NCBI GenBank assembly: GCA_003640385.1
Contig: RCAB01000178.1
Coordinates: forward strand, 1-64,000
Origin: Setaria digitata
Taxonomy: Eukaryota > Nematoda > Chromadorea > Rhabditida > Setariidae
DNA length: 64,000 nucleotides
Reading direction: 5' to 3'
Every line of letters begins with the position of its first letter. Position 1 is the stretch's first letter. Below, in pieces: positions 34,065 to 62,370 of the stretch. Position numbers and translations under genes: made by a program. The notes below the pieces were generated by a model, which saw only the letters and a list, made by a program, of their open reading frames with translations, was not told the DNA's origin and did not search any database.

Positions 34065-34446
34065 TTGTTTGGCAGAACAAATTACGAAACAAACTCTGCA
34101 ATAATTCATTTAAATCATGGAGGAATCCGAAATAATTGAAACAACAAAGCCAATAATTCGAAAAATTAAACATATATATTCAAAATGATTCCAATATTGT
34201 CGTTGGAGTATTTCATTCTAACTAAATGAAAATCCAAGAAATTATTTTCAAAACTGGAAACATTTTTTCGATGAGATCTACTTAGGAAATGTATTGGTTT
34301 GTTTATGATTTAAGCAAATTAACCTTCAGAAGAGATAACATGCATTCTTTTTCCTGAATTCTTGAAACACTCAAATTATTTGGACAACAAATTGCAAAGC
34401 AAATTTTGTAAAAATTCATCCAAATGATGGAAGAATTTAAATATTC
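34065..34446 (-). repeat. Diverged tandem repeat that encodes similar peptides
   Basis: About 72 bases at 34065-34136 resemble 34375-34446. Read on the minus strand in one frame they give FLHDLNELLQSLFRNLF and FFHHLDEFLQNLLCNLL. The second copy meets a stop soon after. This may be a decayed pair of exons or a non-coding duplication. Confidence 0.35.
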
Positions 34447-35815
34447 TAAATTAGAAGGCTTTTCAAAGTAGTTAGAAGTTTAATTTAGAGCTAAATAATG
34501 AGTTCACACCTTTCTTTCTTCCCCAATCCTCACATGATAAAAATTGTACCTTCTCATAATCCATCGAATTCAAGAATCATCTCCGGCATGCTCTCCTACA
34601 GAATCAAACTCTCTAATTGCGACACCTGCCACTTGGATAATTAAAGAAACAATTGCACAAAGTTTGATAATTTAAAGTAGAATTCACCATAGAAGGTTAA
34701 TAAAAAGTGTTATTAAATCATGAAATATACATGTTTTAAAATGAAATAATGCAGTAAATATCAAAATCTGGAAAACCCATTTTAGCATCTGTGCTCGGAT
34801 ATTCACACATCTTCGTAATATGAATGCACACTAGATAAGAGACATCCGATGATATAAACCAAACAAACCAAATTGAAGAGATTAATTGAAAAATAAGGGG
34901 AATGAGGTGAATTAAATTTCAAACTGCAAAGGAAAAAAAAACATTTCTACCCACTCACATCACTATCTTATAGATATAATATTTATCTATAATATTTATC
35001 GTTTGTACTGTGAAAAATAAATAAATAAGAAGCCCAAGAATACAAGCCTAAACTTTACAATGAATCCATGCAATAATGAAAACTCAGCTAATACCTTCTT
35101 TATTCTAAATCTGCAATTATTAAACTCAAATATTTTAATACACTAGAAATAATTCAATACTCATATTTCTCCTAAAGCGTCAACTCAGACAAGAAAGACT
35201 GAGGATTACCTAGATACTCAAATATCTTGGAAGGTTGAATATCTACTCGCAAACTTCCTAAACATCACAAGAAGTGTTTCTTGAATTTAAAAAGAAAAAA
35301 AAATGAAAGGACATGTAGCAGAGACTGGAAAAGAAATAATTTGTGGAAGATTTAAATCATTAATCTAGAACTCAAAATATAACAATGAAACATCATGTCG
35401 ATAGACCTTGCAGTGAAAAAAGTGGCAAGCAGAAACGACTTGTCGAATCGCTTTATGCATCTTTTTAATTATTAACTAATCATTTGTTAATCATTCAATA
35501 TCAATTACTCACAACAATATTTTGTTTGTGATAAAAACAAGAAAGGTATATAATCCTCTCCTTTCTGTCTTCCTTCTTTCTTCACCAGCTCAATCAAAAA
35601 ACATATATGTTAACAAATATTTTTAATGTTCATGTTACACAGTCTGTTAAGACATTTTTTTGTACTTCTTATTTAAAAAATAAAAAATAAAAAAAAAAAA
35701 AAAACATTAAATATAACATGCCCTTAACAAACTGTCAAACCCTCCATTCACCGGCTGTTTGTAACTGTCCTTGTATCCTTGTATGAATATCTCGTGGGAT
35801 CCTCAAAAACTAGTT

Positions 35816-52151
<16,336 letters not shown>

Positions 52152-52897
52152 ATGAAGAATGAAAGGAAACAGAAAACATCATTTGTTGACAGCTTCGGTT
52201 GCTGTTTACGTTTTCCGTACCGAAGTTACTCATCTATTTTCCTCAAATATCAAACAATTTTACTTTATTATAACATGAAGCAAAGAAAACTTGCATCAAG
52301 TCTTTCTGCTCTATGGACTATTTGTCGACGAAGACGAAAGAACTGTCTCTGTTGTGCCATATGGATTATTTGCCTTTATCGTAATCATACCATTGCAAAT
52401 TAATAATATGAAAATGTTTTTTTTTTTTTTTTTCCAAAAGGCAAGGATAATGATTGCTGTGAAAGAATGGACAGGAGGAGAAGATTAGAACGAACTACGT
52501 TCCTTGAGACAGTCTAACTTGATAAAAAGGTTATACAGGAAATCACTCTAGGAACTAATTTCTTGAGTAGCATTTTTCCAGATTAAGCTGTTTGGAAAAA
52601 TTAAGAGGATCAGATCGATCGAGATCAATGAAGTGGTAATATCAAAACTCAACCAGGAACCGGATTTTGACAAGGTAAATGGGCGACAAAAATTAACTTA
52701 ATTACAAATTCTATAATATTAAGCTTTTTTTGTTTGTATATTTCATCCTGTTGCACCTTTTCTTCCATCTTCATTGACAAATATTATTGCACAGGACCTA
52801 GTGAAAATTCAGGTATATTTTATTGAAACATTTTTACAAAACGGAAGGAAACGTAAAATTGTAAAACTTCTTTTATTTGTAGGAAGTAATTGTGTAA
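52152..52897 (+). CDS. Candidate small gene of six short exons
   Basis: Proposed exons 52152-52216, 52281-52380, 52441-52458, 52582-52674, 52795-52812, 52883-52897 give 102 residues and stay in frame. The best parts are exon 2 (GLFVDEDERTVSVVPYGLF) and exon 4 (KIKRIRSIEINEVVISKLNQ), the latter between TTTTCCAG and GTAAAT. Introns 1 and 2 are 64 and 60 bases long. The acceptor of exon 2 (CATGAAG) and the donor of exon 3 (GTGAAA) are weak; if exon 3 is not spliced it ends in frame at 52488. I do not recognise a family. Confidence 0.35.
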
Positions 52898-54173
52898 CAG
52901 AAAGAAAAAAGAAACTTTGTGTAAAAAAGATGGAAATATTTGTTTGAAGGTATCTCGTAAACATTTTGTTGAATGATTCCGACAAATTTTCACAGTACTT
53001 TGGAGTTCAATTAAAGCTAACGATTGAAATGTGAGAAATGCAAACAAGTGAACTATGTGCCTCCACTGAGAATTAATCCGACAGTGCCATTTCACAGGAA
53101 AAATTGATAATAAAAATTGTTTGGACAATTTAATCGGTCATTCAGTGTGCTCGTTTCTTCTTTTTTTTTTTTTTTTTTCTGCTCAATGGATGATGCATTT
53201 TGTATAGAAAGAATTTAGCAGTAGTTAAATAATTCCCATTATTCTGTCGCAGTTTTCCAGTCATTGCAATTTTTAAATTTTAACTAATGGTTTATAGCTT
53301 ACGCACACGATTTCATCGTATCGTTTTGAGGGAGATTTCCTGAAAAATCCTTAAATGATTTAATGAAAAAAAAAAAAGTGGGAATGAATAATAGATGTTA
53401 TTGGTGTATTAATTAATTTTTATTATGTTATTATACTTCCCAAGCATTTTCAAAATCATCATATTTCTCGAGAATTATCAGTAAGAAATGAGTGACCGTA
53501 ACTGTATGTCGGAAAGAAAGAAAGAAAGAAATATCTCGGATAATTAATGGAGAAATGTTTTTGGAATATGGTGGGCGATACACTGTCTATAAAATGATTA
53601 TATTTCGATGTGCAATGAATAGAAGTATAGATAAAATGATAAGAAAGAGACAATTTAGAACATAATGTTATCTATCATATTTTAATGTTAACTGAGAAAA
53701 AAGCACAAAAATTAGCATCAAAAGAGACTAAAAAAGAGAAATTCAAATTAATCGGTTCAGTGGTTAGGTTCAGAATTATAAGTTGAAGAAAAAAAAGTGG
53801 AAAAAATGATAAGAGAAGAGAAATGGAAGAGATGATAAAATGTTAGCTAAATAGCCTTTCAGCTTGTCAATCCTTAATGAACCACATTAAAATCCGATAT
53901 TTCTCTGGAAGAAAAGAGTTGAATATGAGAATAATCAATTCATTTAAATATAAGGAAAAAAGGATCAAATCAGTTCTCTATCATTTATTTATCACAATAA
54001 GAATGAAAAAGCACTTTCAAGTAAGTCATCCTCAAATATGAATGAAAAAATGTCCATTATGGTCATGATAAAAAATGAAAGGAAAAAAATTGAATTCATG
54101 TCATATACAATACTCAATTATAGCACTAACTGATTATACAATCGAGTAAGATGAGATACACAGTGAACAGTGG

Positions 54174-54250
54174 ATATAATATAATTGATATAATAATTGA
54201 TATAATTGATATAAATTAATATAATTGATATAATTGATATAATATAATTC
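54174..54250. repeat. ATAATTGAT tandem repeat
   Basis: Imperfect tandem array of a 9-base unit ATAATTGAT and shortened variants, about 77 bases in all. Confidence 0.85.
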
Positions 54251-54840
54251 CAAATGAGCTAAATTGCTTATAAAGTTTATGATTTTGAAGGGCGAGAAAA
54301 AAATTATTATGAAAAATAGAAAAATAATTTGAAAATATCTCATCTCATTCTAATTCAGCCATTGGTTGGATTCATTATAAAGAAAAAAAAAAGAAGGAAG
54401 AAAAGGAATACTATTGTTATTATTATTAGATTGAAACTAATCTACCATTAAATTATATAAATGAAATTAGCAAGTAGCCAACATACTGAGCGATCAGGAT
54501 GCTATGGTGAATGTGATAAATCAATTCTACAGGATTCTTTGTCGCGAAGCCAAACTAGTCTAACTAGACCAGTTCTGTAATAGCCTTTCATTCAGCACTA
54601 ACAGAAATAGATACATATTGTAGATGATGATGATGATATATGAAGTGTGAAAATGATACAAACGACGGGTTTGACGTATTTATCTCAATTTTATCATTTT
54701 TTTTTTTCGTTCGTAAGAAGAAGAGGGAAGTAGAAAATCAATGGTTCTCAGCAATGAGATGTGCTGTCATATCTGAAAATTTGTTTGCTAGCCATTATGT
54801 TCCGCTCGGTGTAGCAATTACCGGAAATTTCCACCCAAAA

Positions 54841-54924
54841 TAGTCGGGAGGAATACTCGAGAGGTATGGGTGTAACCGGGAGAAGCTAGGATACTCGAGA
54901 GATATGGAAATAACCGGGAGAAGC
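54841..54924. repeat. Two-copy tandem repeat with period 38, GC-richer than surroundings
   Basis: 54853-54886 and 54891-54924 share ATACTCGAGAG and TAACCGGGAGAAGC. A partial third unit (GTCGGGAG) precedes them. The block stands out as relatively GC-rich in an AT-rich region. Confidence 0.7.
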
Positions 54925-57719
54925 GGGCCACGAGAAGCATCATCACTACAATTCCTATTTCTCGAAATCGATCGGTCGGTGGTTCATAGAGACTAGTGCC
55001 ATCGCCACAGCACACTTGCAAATCTCTCTAATACTTCTTTATGATGTTGATTGAACTTCCATGAAATAATCATCATCCCATCTATTTCTTCCGTTCTCTC
55101 TCCCTCTCTCTCTCTCTCTTTTCACTTTTCCAACGATAAAACATACGGAAGCTATATTAAGCTAATTAATTAATCTTTTTTCCCATTACTGAAAGAGGGA
55201 GAAGTGAAAAGGTTTCTCATTATAATGGAAATAATTTCGATCTTACAGTGGATATTAGCTGAACTAAGTGCTCATTAATTAATTGCTCAAGGTGAGGAAA
55301 AGAGACAATATCAGAAGGAGTGATAATATTATTGCTTAAAATACCGAAAGAAATTATGCTTAGCAACAGAAATATTGGCGAAGAAAAGGGAGCAAATATG
55401 TGAGTGAAATAAAATTTGAATGAAACTTTGAAGTGAAATCCAATCCTTTTAAGTAAATATTAATTAAGCGAGGAAAAAAATTAATGTCAATTATGAATAA
55501 TAAAAGCAAAAATAAAAAGGAAAAAAGTAACGCTGAAATTGTTATCGCCCTCAACTGTTGAATTTGTTTTTTTATCACTTTCACAATCCTCTTCTACGTG
55601 TTCATATCATATCTTATGATATATCGCGTTATTTGATATGCCTAATCTTATCTCAAAGAAAGACGATAGATAGGAACTCTGTGAGTTAGAAGTTTTGGAA
55701 ATCAAAAACAAGGATACGTATTCCGATATCAATTTAATGACAAATAAAGAATATATTTTACAATTAATTCGCTTATTTATCGATCAATGAAGCTACTACA
55801 AGATACTCTTCATGTGTAGAAATATCCAAAGCAGTCTTAAATAATTGATTGAATTAAGTGATTAAGCACATCACAAATCTTATTAACATTTTACTAAGAG
55901 ATTAAGAAAAAAAATCGTCTACCAAAGAAGTTATAACAACTAATTCCACGAATTCTTTAATCCGAACAGATCGATATGGCAACAGGAATAGCTGAAAGAT
56001 CGAATCGAATCCATTCATCATTATAACAAAGTCTCCAATCAAGCAAATGTTAATCTCAAGACCGAATCGAATCCAACAGCATTCATACCTCTATCTCGAT
56101 TAGACTCTTCCTCAATCAAGCAAACATTCATCTCATTTTCTCCTTCTCACATTTGTACAGTTGGGCGGTTCAAATCGTCTTATTGGGCTATTAGAGAATT
56201 GATGAATGATCTAGACAATTTAATTGTAGAATAATCAATCAAACCGAGAAATTTGTTCTTCCGCTTTAAAACTTCAATCTTCATCAAATATAAAAAAAGT
56301 GAAGTTAAAGCACCGACAAGATTTATAATATAATAACAGTAAGAATAAATAATTTCACAATCATTCTTCAAAATTAGACATCATTGTTAACAGTGCTTCT
56401 GAAAGCGATAAGTAAGGATCCTCACATTTTCCTCCCATCGCTAAATTTAATTGGTGATTATCAGTGATATCAGAAGTATTTCGAAAGAGAGAGACAGAAT
56501 AAAAAGGAATTTTGGACGAAATAGGTGGAGAAAAAAAGTATGAAAGTATGACGTCGATTTTAAAATAAATCTGCAAAAATTTTCAGGAAAAAAAAAAAAG
56601 GAAAACAGTTTTAATGCAAGTGATAGAATGATATGTGAGAATGAATTTGCATAATTTCCATTTCTTTTTTTCTTTTAAATTCTTTCCTTTGTTTCGTACA
56701 CTTACAGTCTGCCATATGTATTATTATTACTGCTGATCTTACCATCAATTTTTACCAGATCGATCATTACCTATCACTGTTGATTTCACGATCAATTTTT
56801 AGTGGATGGATCAGCAGTATGATGATAGAAATGCGAAGTCGATGATGGATAGATTGTAGACAGCATTATGCAACTGCAAAGGAAGGAGAAAGAAGTTAAA
56901 AATTAATTCTCTCGTTAGAAGACAGGAGAATGAGAGCTTAATGATCGATCCCTTCGTTTTAATACAAATTTATGGTTTTATCTGAAACATTTTAATCATT
57001 TTAAAGATTCCATATCAAATTTGATAATTGGAGAAAGTTTTTCACTAACTGCTAGAGAGAAATAAATGAGTTAGACACTTAGAAATACATTTTTTTGATC
57101 CGTTGATGCTAACTTCATTATCAAAGAATAATAATGACAAAAAGATAGCACTATTTTTAATGGACTTTTTCTGCTACTGCTAAAATTGAAAATGTTTAGT
57201 TTTGTCACAGGTAAGATTACGGTTTACATTTTGTCTATGGTTAAATAATTCAGTGACAGAATTCCTCGAATACATGCATTGTCGAACGATTTTGACCAAA
57301 TTTCTAACATTTTAATTTCTTCATGTTCTTAAATTCTTACATATATATTTCTCTCTTATTTTAAGCAAGCAGAAATCATATCGTGCAGATCGAATCTAAA
57401 ATTATTAATTGATAATAACCGGAAACTTCTTCTTACACACAAAATGTAAAATCTAACTTCCCCCTACGAGCGTTACGCAAGACAACTTTTTCAGGACAAA
57501 AGAGTGTAAAAAAAAAAAACTTGAATCAAAATTTGTTTATAAATTGTAAAAATTAAAATTTTCATTTTTTTTTTTTCAATGAAATAACACTAAATGATTG
57601 TTGCTGAAATGAAAGTTTCGGCTTCTAAAAAAAAAGAAAAATATCAGGTCGTCCTTTCTCTATCACTTTATCAATCCCTGAAATTAAACTAAACAGTCGG
57701 GTCTGTACCTGATAATTAA

Positions 57720-57950
57720 TTACACGATGAAGATAGGATCTGGATAATGACGATGATGGCGCAAAGTACGACAATGAACGCATGGCCCACAACATATGCA
57801 GTCGTAGTAATAACCATATGAAGGAACTTCAGTTGCGCTAGCCAAACAGCAACAACAGATAAGCATAATCATAAGCATAAAGAGTAAGCCACCACCATAT
57901 GGGACATAGTGATAATAATAGCCATTAAATCCATCATTATAGAAAGGCAT
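57720..57950 (-). CDS. Small Tyr/Cys-rich single-span membrane protein
   Basis: The frame from the ATG at 57950 gives 76 residues. A Tyr/Gly-rich start (MPFYNDGFNGYYYHYVPYGG) is followed by a hydrophobic segment (LLFMLMIMLICCCCLA), then a Tyr/Cys/His tail (YGYYYDCICCGPCVHC, then RHHRHYPDP) ending in TAA. The cysteine-rich juxtamembrane part could be palmitoylated, which is inference. The same frame stays open upstream to 58109, so an upstream exon or earlier start is possible. Biased composition and a clean membrane segment argue for a real gene; no family is recognised. Confidence 0.5.
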   Translation of the reverse strand: MPFYNDGFNGYYYHYVPYGGGLLFMLMIMLICCCCLASATEVPSYGYYYDCICCGPCVHCRTLRHHRHYPDPIFIV

Positions 57951-58537
57951 CCCGAATGCTGGTGACCCACCACACGACAAGATTCGTAAAGCAATAATGA
58001 TCCATTTAAAAATGAAATTTCTTTTTTTTTTTTTGACATGAATCATTCCGTAGCGATTTCTAATTTCATTAAAAGGATGATATAAAATACAAGCGGCAAA
58101 GATAAACAAAAATCATTCAATTAAAACGAACTTCACAACTTTTTTTTTCAGCAATTATGGTAAAAGAACATTTTAAAACAAATAATGATTAAGAAAAAAG
58201 ACTGAATACAAGATCTAAAACTCCAACAAAATTCTAAATTATTAATGTAGAACAGTTTTCGCTGTAACCGCAATACTGGAGACTGAGTTTAATTAGTAAA
58301 TTATAAAGAAATTTAAATCTTCACCATCTTTAAAATAGAACTCTAGTTTTTTTTATGCAGTCTTTAAATTCAAAATTAAAATCTTATGTTTGTCTAAAAA
58401 GACAAAAATGAATTCGAATTCATCACTGTTTACAACTTTCAGAAACTAGAATTATTTCTCTTTATGTCACTTCCAAAAATTAATAAAAGTTCTAAATAGA
58501 ATCCAAAAACATGATCAGTTAAAATGCATATTAAAAT
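57951..58537. other. Spacer between small membrane protein gene and RHBDD1
   Basis: AT-rich. No supportable exon was seen apart from the possible upstream extension of the small membrane protein frame. Confidence 0.4.
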
Positions 58538-61333
58538 TCAGTACAAGGAGGAATGCCAACTGTCCTCATAAAAACTTCGCTGTGTAGCTCTCCACATTTG
58601 CTCCTCTTCTGACATACCGCCAGTATATTCGTCATAATTCCCTGAATTTTAAACCTCTGGTTTAATGGTGTACTATCGTTTTTTAATTCATATAATATAC
58701 AGCTAACATTAATGATTAATCCCTAAAAAAAAAACTTATGTAGTAATAACAGGTGAAGAAACTTTCATCTGAAATATCGTCTTTTCCGAAAGAATAAGTT
58801 CTTCCAAAAATCAATAATAACAGTAATTATTAATTAGCTAATAAAAAAAGAGTGAAGTGAAAGCTGGAAATTCCGAGAACACTCTGATATTATCATTCAA
58901 TCCTTCCTACCGTCTTTCCTAACCTTTGAAAAATAAGTAAGAATTTACTTTGTTCGCCTCGCCAACTATAGGAGGGTCTTTCATAAGTATTGGCGTTCTC
59001 TCCTCCAACAGGACCAGAACCCCAACTAGTGAATCTTCTTCCACTATTCGATCCTGAACTATTTCCCATCTGTGAAGGTGATCCTCTGTTATCACCTGAA
59101 TCAAAAGACTTTTAATACTGTAAATGATTAGCCAGCTGTACAAATAAAATAAAGCAATTCTAAAAATTGATTTTGGTTTGAAGAAAACCTTACTATGCTG
59201 CATTTTTGACGTGAATATTGGAAAATATGACGCCTAAGTCACAAATCCAAATAATAATAATAATAATAATAACCGAATAAAAGAGAGACGACACTTTCTA
59301 GAATATCAACAATTGTTTTCAGTGGACCATTCGTATAGGCCAAACCAACAATGATGCCCGAAAGATGGCCGATAAACGATGCATTGGGAGTCAGCAACTT
59401 AAATAAAAAAGACCAAACTGAATCATCAATTACATTAAAGAAGATGAAAATTTACTTAATCCAATTCAGCAGTTGTTGATATCAATGCTTGAATGATGAT
59501 AATGATGATCTAAAACCTACATCTGAACTGATAACGAAAATTTTCGGGTAATTTTAGTTTTTAAATAGACTAAATAGAAATTAATACCCACGTACTTCAT
59601 TACTATTCCAAATTATACTACTATCCAGCAACTTAATCCCCATTACAAAATATTTTACTGTAAAGTTTTGAGGAATGAATACAACCGGGTAACCTTTGAC
59701 CAACCTGTAGAAGGAATAGCTCTGCCCAACAAGCATATTGCGATGGTATAGGAAACCATCCAAATAAATTACGGTCAGTATATGGAAAATAAGTTGTATG
59801 CAACACCTTTAGAGCAAAGAGCACACCTGAAAAAACATACAAAAACGCTAAGTGACTTTAAGATAACCTTTTCGTTCTTCCTAAAGACTTTTCAGTAGGG
59901 AACTGCACCAATGCTAGAAAATGACGAATCCGTTAGTGAACGGAAGTAGAAAACAAAAACAGAACTTCTGTTGCAATGAAAGTTATATTGCTGAAGTTCC
60001 GAGACAATTTCAAAGTCGCGCAAAAAAAACAATCAACTAACCAGAAAAACCAACAGCACACTGGTTCACGAAACTGCCGTTACCGAAATAAAATACCTCA
60101 TCGGCCAAATAACTCAGTCCAACCATAGTACTGCTTGTTGCTAAGGCAAACGTCACCAGCAACAAGAGAAAACGACGTGAGCCTAACAAAGGCTCTAAAC
60201 GTCGACCCTAAAATAACTGTAAAGTTGTCAGCTATTACAGTTAAAGATGTTCATGAAAATACTATAATACTATTTGCTGGTTAAGAAAGTATTATCGGCG
60301 CCAAGAGAAAACATTTCGAACCTAGCAAAGACTCTAAACGTTGACGATTATTTGTTAAGTGTGAATAACTTTAAAGCAAGACAAATGTGTATCAACAAAA
60401 ATATCTATGCACATTAAGAAAAAACATTACCGTAGTTAGCACCAAAGCAAAGGAGGATGTAATCTTACAATTTTATGCTTTTTTTTAACAAAATGGATTT
60501 TATAAATGAAGAAATACGGAAATTTGGATAGAATGATTAAGGATGTTTTTGGATTTACAATCGAAAATTCTTAATAAAAATATTTGTAGGCCTAGGTCAA
60601 CTGAGGGGAATATGGAGAAAAATAACGAGTTTTCCTTTCCAAATTGATACTTGAGAATAATGTCATGGATACAGCAGAATCATACCTAATATGCAATGAT
60701 TTGTTTCTTTCAACGTATATACAAAAACTAACTTTCCACAGCAATGAGACCATATTAAAATAAAGATGCATATCATCCGCATGCATAACTGTAGATGCAA
60801 GCAGCCGGAACCATTCTGACCGATATACTATACGGGATGGAAGAAGACACATTGCTTCTGAAAATTTTCACTGAATCAGCAATAGAATAACAGTATATAT
60901 CCTTTAAATGCAAAAAAAAAAAAACTAATAGAATGCCGAATGCTTTAAATATCACCAAGCCATTATCAAGGTTTTTCCAGCGACTGATCATCACTGAAAT
61001 ATCCTTATCTATTTACATCACATATATGTTACCACATTTAACCGAAGTTTTGATAATGAATAGAAAATAGAAGATAAAAAAAAAAAAAAACTTGGATCTA
61101 AAGAGAGAAAAGGCTTGAAATTCGTAAAATAAAAGTAAATTCAATTTCCAAAAATAATTTAAGATACCTGTCCTGCGCAAGTCAAGAGCAGGAATATAAC
61201 CCAGAAAAATTGCCATTTGGAATAATATAACAATTAGAGTAACCGGTGGAATGTTATGTGAGTTAAACAGTTGATATGCCAATAAGTACACACCATAATT
61301 ATTTTGCCTCCGACGGTTATGATGAAAAAACAT
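58538..61333 (-). CDS. RHBDD1: Rhomboid intramembrane serine protease, RHBDD1/RHBDL4 type
   Basis: ER-resident rhomboid protease; in mammals RHBDL4 cleaves unstable membrane proteins for ER-associated degradation. Seven exons: 61168-61333, 60733-60857, 60042-60207, 59705-59826, 59274-59397, 58949-59095, 58538-58641; 317 residues, close to the human length. Catalytic Ser152 is in GFSGVLFALKV (split by an intron) and catalytic His204 is in SFIGHLSGIIVGLAYTNGPL. Other family marks are NNP-like HNIPPVTL near the N-terminus, HADDMHLYFNM, and the C-terminal NYDEYTGGMSEEEQMWRATQ, which corresponds to the ubiquitin-interacting motif of RHBDL4. A Gly/Ser-rich tail joins the two parts. The ATG follows a GGTTCTAG acceptor by two bases, as expected for trans-splicing. 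Confidence 0.93.
60303..60345 (-). pseudogene. Partial copy of the 5' end of RHBDD1 exon 3
   Basis: 34 of 43 bases match 60164-60206. On the minus strand it reads RQRLESLLGSKCFLL beside the exon's GRRLEPLLGSRRFLL, keeping frame. It sits in the intron between exons 2 and 3, with no AG directly before it, so it is probably not used. Confidence 0.75.
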
Positions 61334-62370
61334 TTCTAGAACCGCAATATTCAAATTATTAGAAGCAAATATTACGTCAGCAGTAAGGATGATATATTAC
61401 TGAAAGTTTTAACCTGTGAAAGTCACAACCGTTACTGGTTAAAGTGCATTTCAAGAACTTAACCACTAAATACTAAAAACAGAACTCTGTACAACTCAAA
61501 GAAACTCTAAGTCGAAATTAGACAAACATACCGACCAATCTCCTCATTTCTCTTCCCAAAAACACACTGAATGCTGGCTCAGTCTAAGATCACTTAAACT
61601 CTTAACTTCCACTAGTTATTTAGTCTACGTCAGTGTTGGCACTCTGCGCAATGTCTCATCTCCCTACGTATGAGATATACATATATATATATATATATAT
61701 ACGATGAGATATATATATACGTATATATATATATCTTTATAAATATTTATATGCTGTCACTTTCTGTAATGGTCTCCAACTTGGCCACACATCTGCAGGA
61801 ATGTTTATATTAATTACAACACATTTAGTGGAAACAGCAAAACCCAAATGTAAAGCAATTCCAGTATTTCACTAGTAACATTTAATTCAAGATAATATCC
61901 AGCAATAAATGAATGCATAATCATGCAACATTCAGAATTCCATACAAAGAAATAAGTTACATCTTTATTATTTTGCTTACCGCAACCAGCGCACTGTATC
62001 GTGTAATTTCATCAGAAAAATAAACTAAAAAAAAATATTCAATTATTTTCATGGCTAAAGAGATGAAAAAAAAAAAGAAAGAAAATAAAACCCACATAAA
62101 AACTAGATTTTTTAGATAAGAAACTTGAGATGTTGAAAGGCGTACAAAGGAAAAATTTACTTATTTTTGCTTCCTTCAATCAAGTATATAAGAATAAATA
62201 ATTGAAATGTGAATAAACTCAATAATGCATAGAAATAACGGTCAGAACGTCTCAATTTCAAAGCATTTTCGATCTATATATTATTCCCAAAAGGTATAAA
62301 ATTCATAACAAATAACTTCTGTTACAGAACGGCAAATATAACAAATATAAACGGCAAATACTCGATGTCT
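61334..62370. other. Intergenic region between RHBDD1 and COG6
   Basis: About 1 kb. A TA microsatellite lies within. No coding exon was recognised. The spacing is longer than in typical nematode operons, so co-transcription of COG6 and RHBDD1 is not supported. Confidence 0.5.
61677..61735. repeat. TA dinucleotide microsatellite
   Basis: TA repeats interrupted by CGATGAG and CG, about 59 bases. Confidence 0.9.

Larger units (their letters stand above)
33070..35815. other. Intergenic region with minor open frames
   Basis: Mostly AT-rich non-coding sequence between MTFP1 and the end of the demethylase gene. The small frame at 33821 and the diverged repeat at 34065 are listed separately. A frame opening at 33397 (MKKIASTSSSIS) runs to a possible donor at about 33514 but finds no convincing partner exon. 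Confidence 0.4.
52898..57719. other. Gene-poor, low-complexity region
   Basis: Almost 5 kb without a supportable gene. It is rich in A-runs, GA-rich stretches, a CT tract at about 55100-55120 and short tandem repeats listed separately. No RNA gene was recognised. Confidence 0.45.

Noticed and set aside
61334..62370. COG6-RHBDD1 operon
   Set aside because: The gap of about 1 kb is longer than typical nematode operon spacing, and no SL2-type element was seen.
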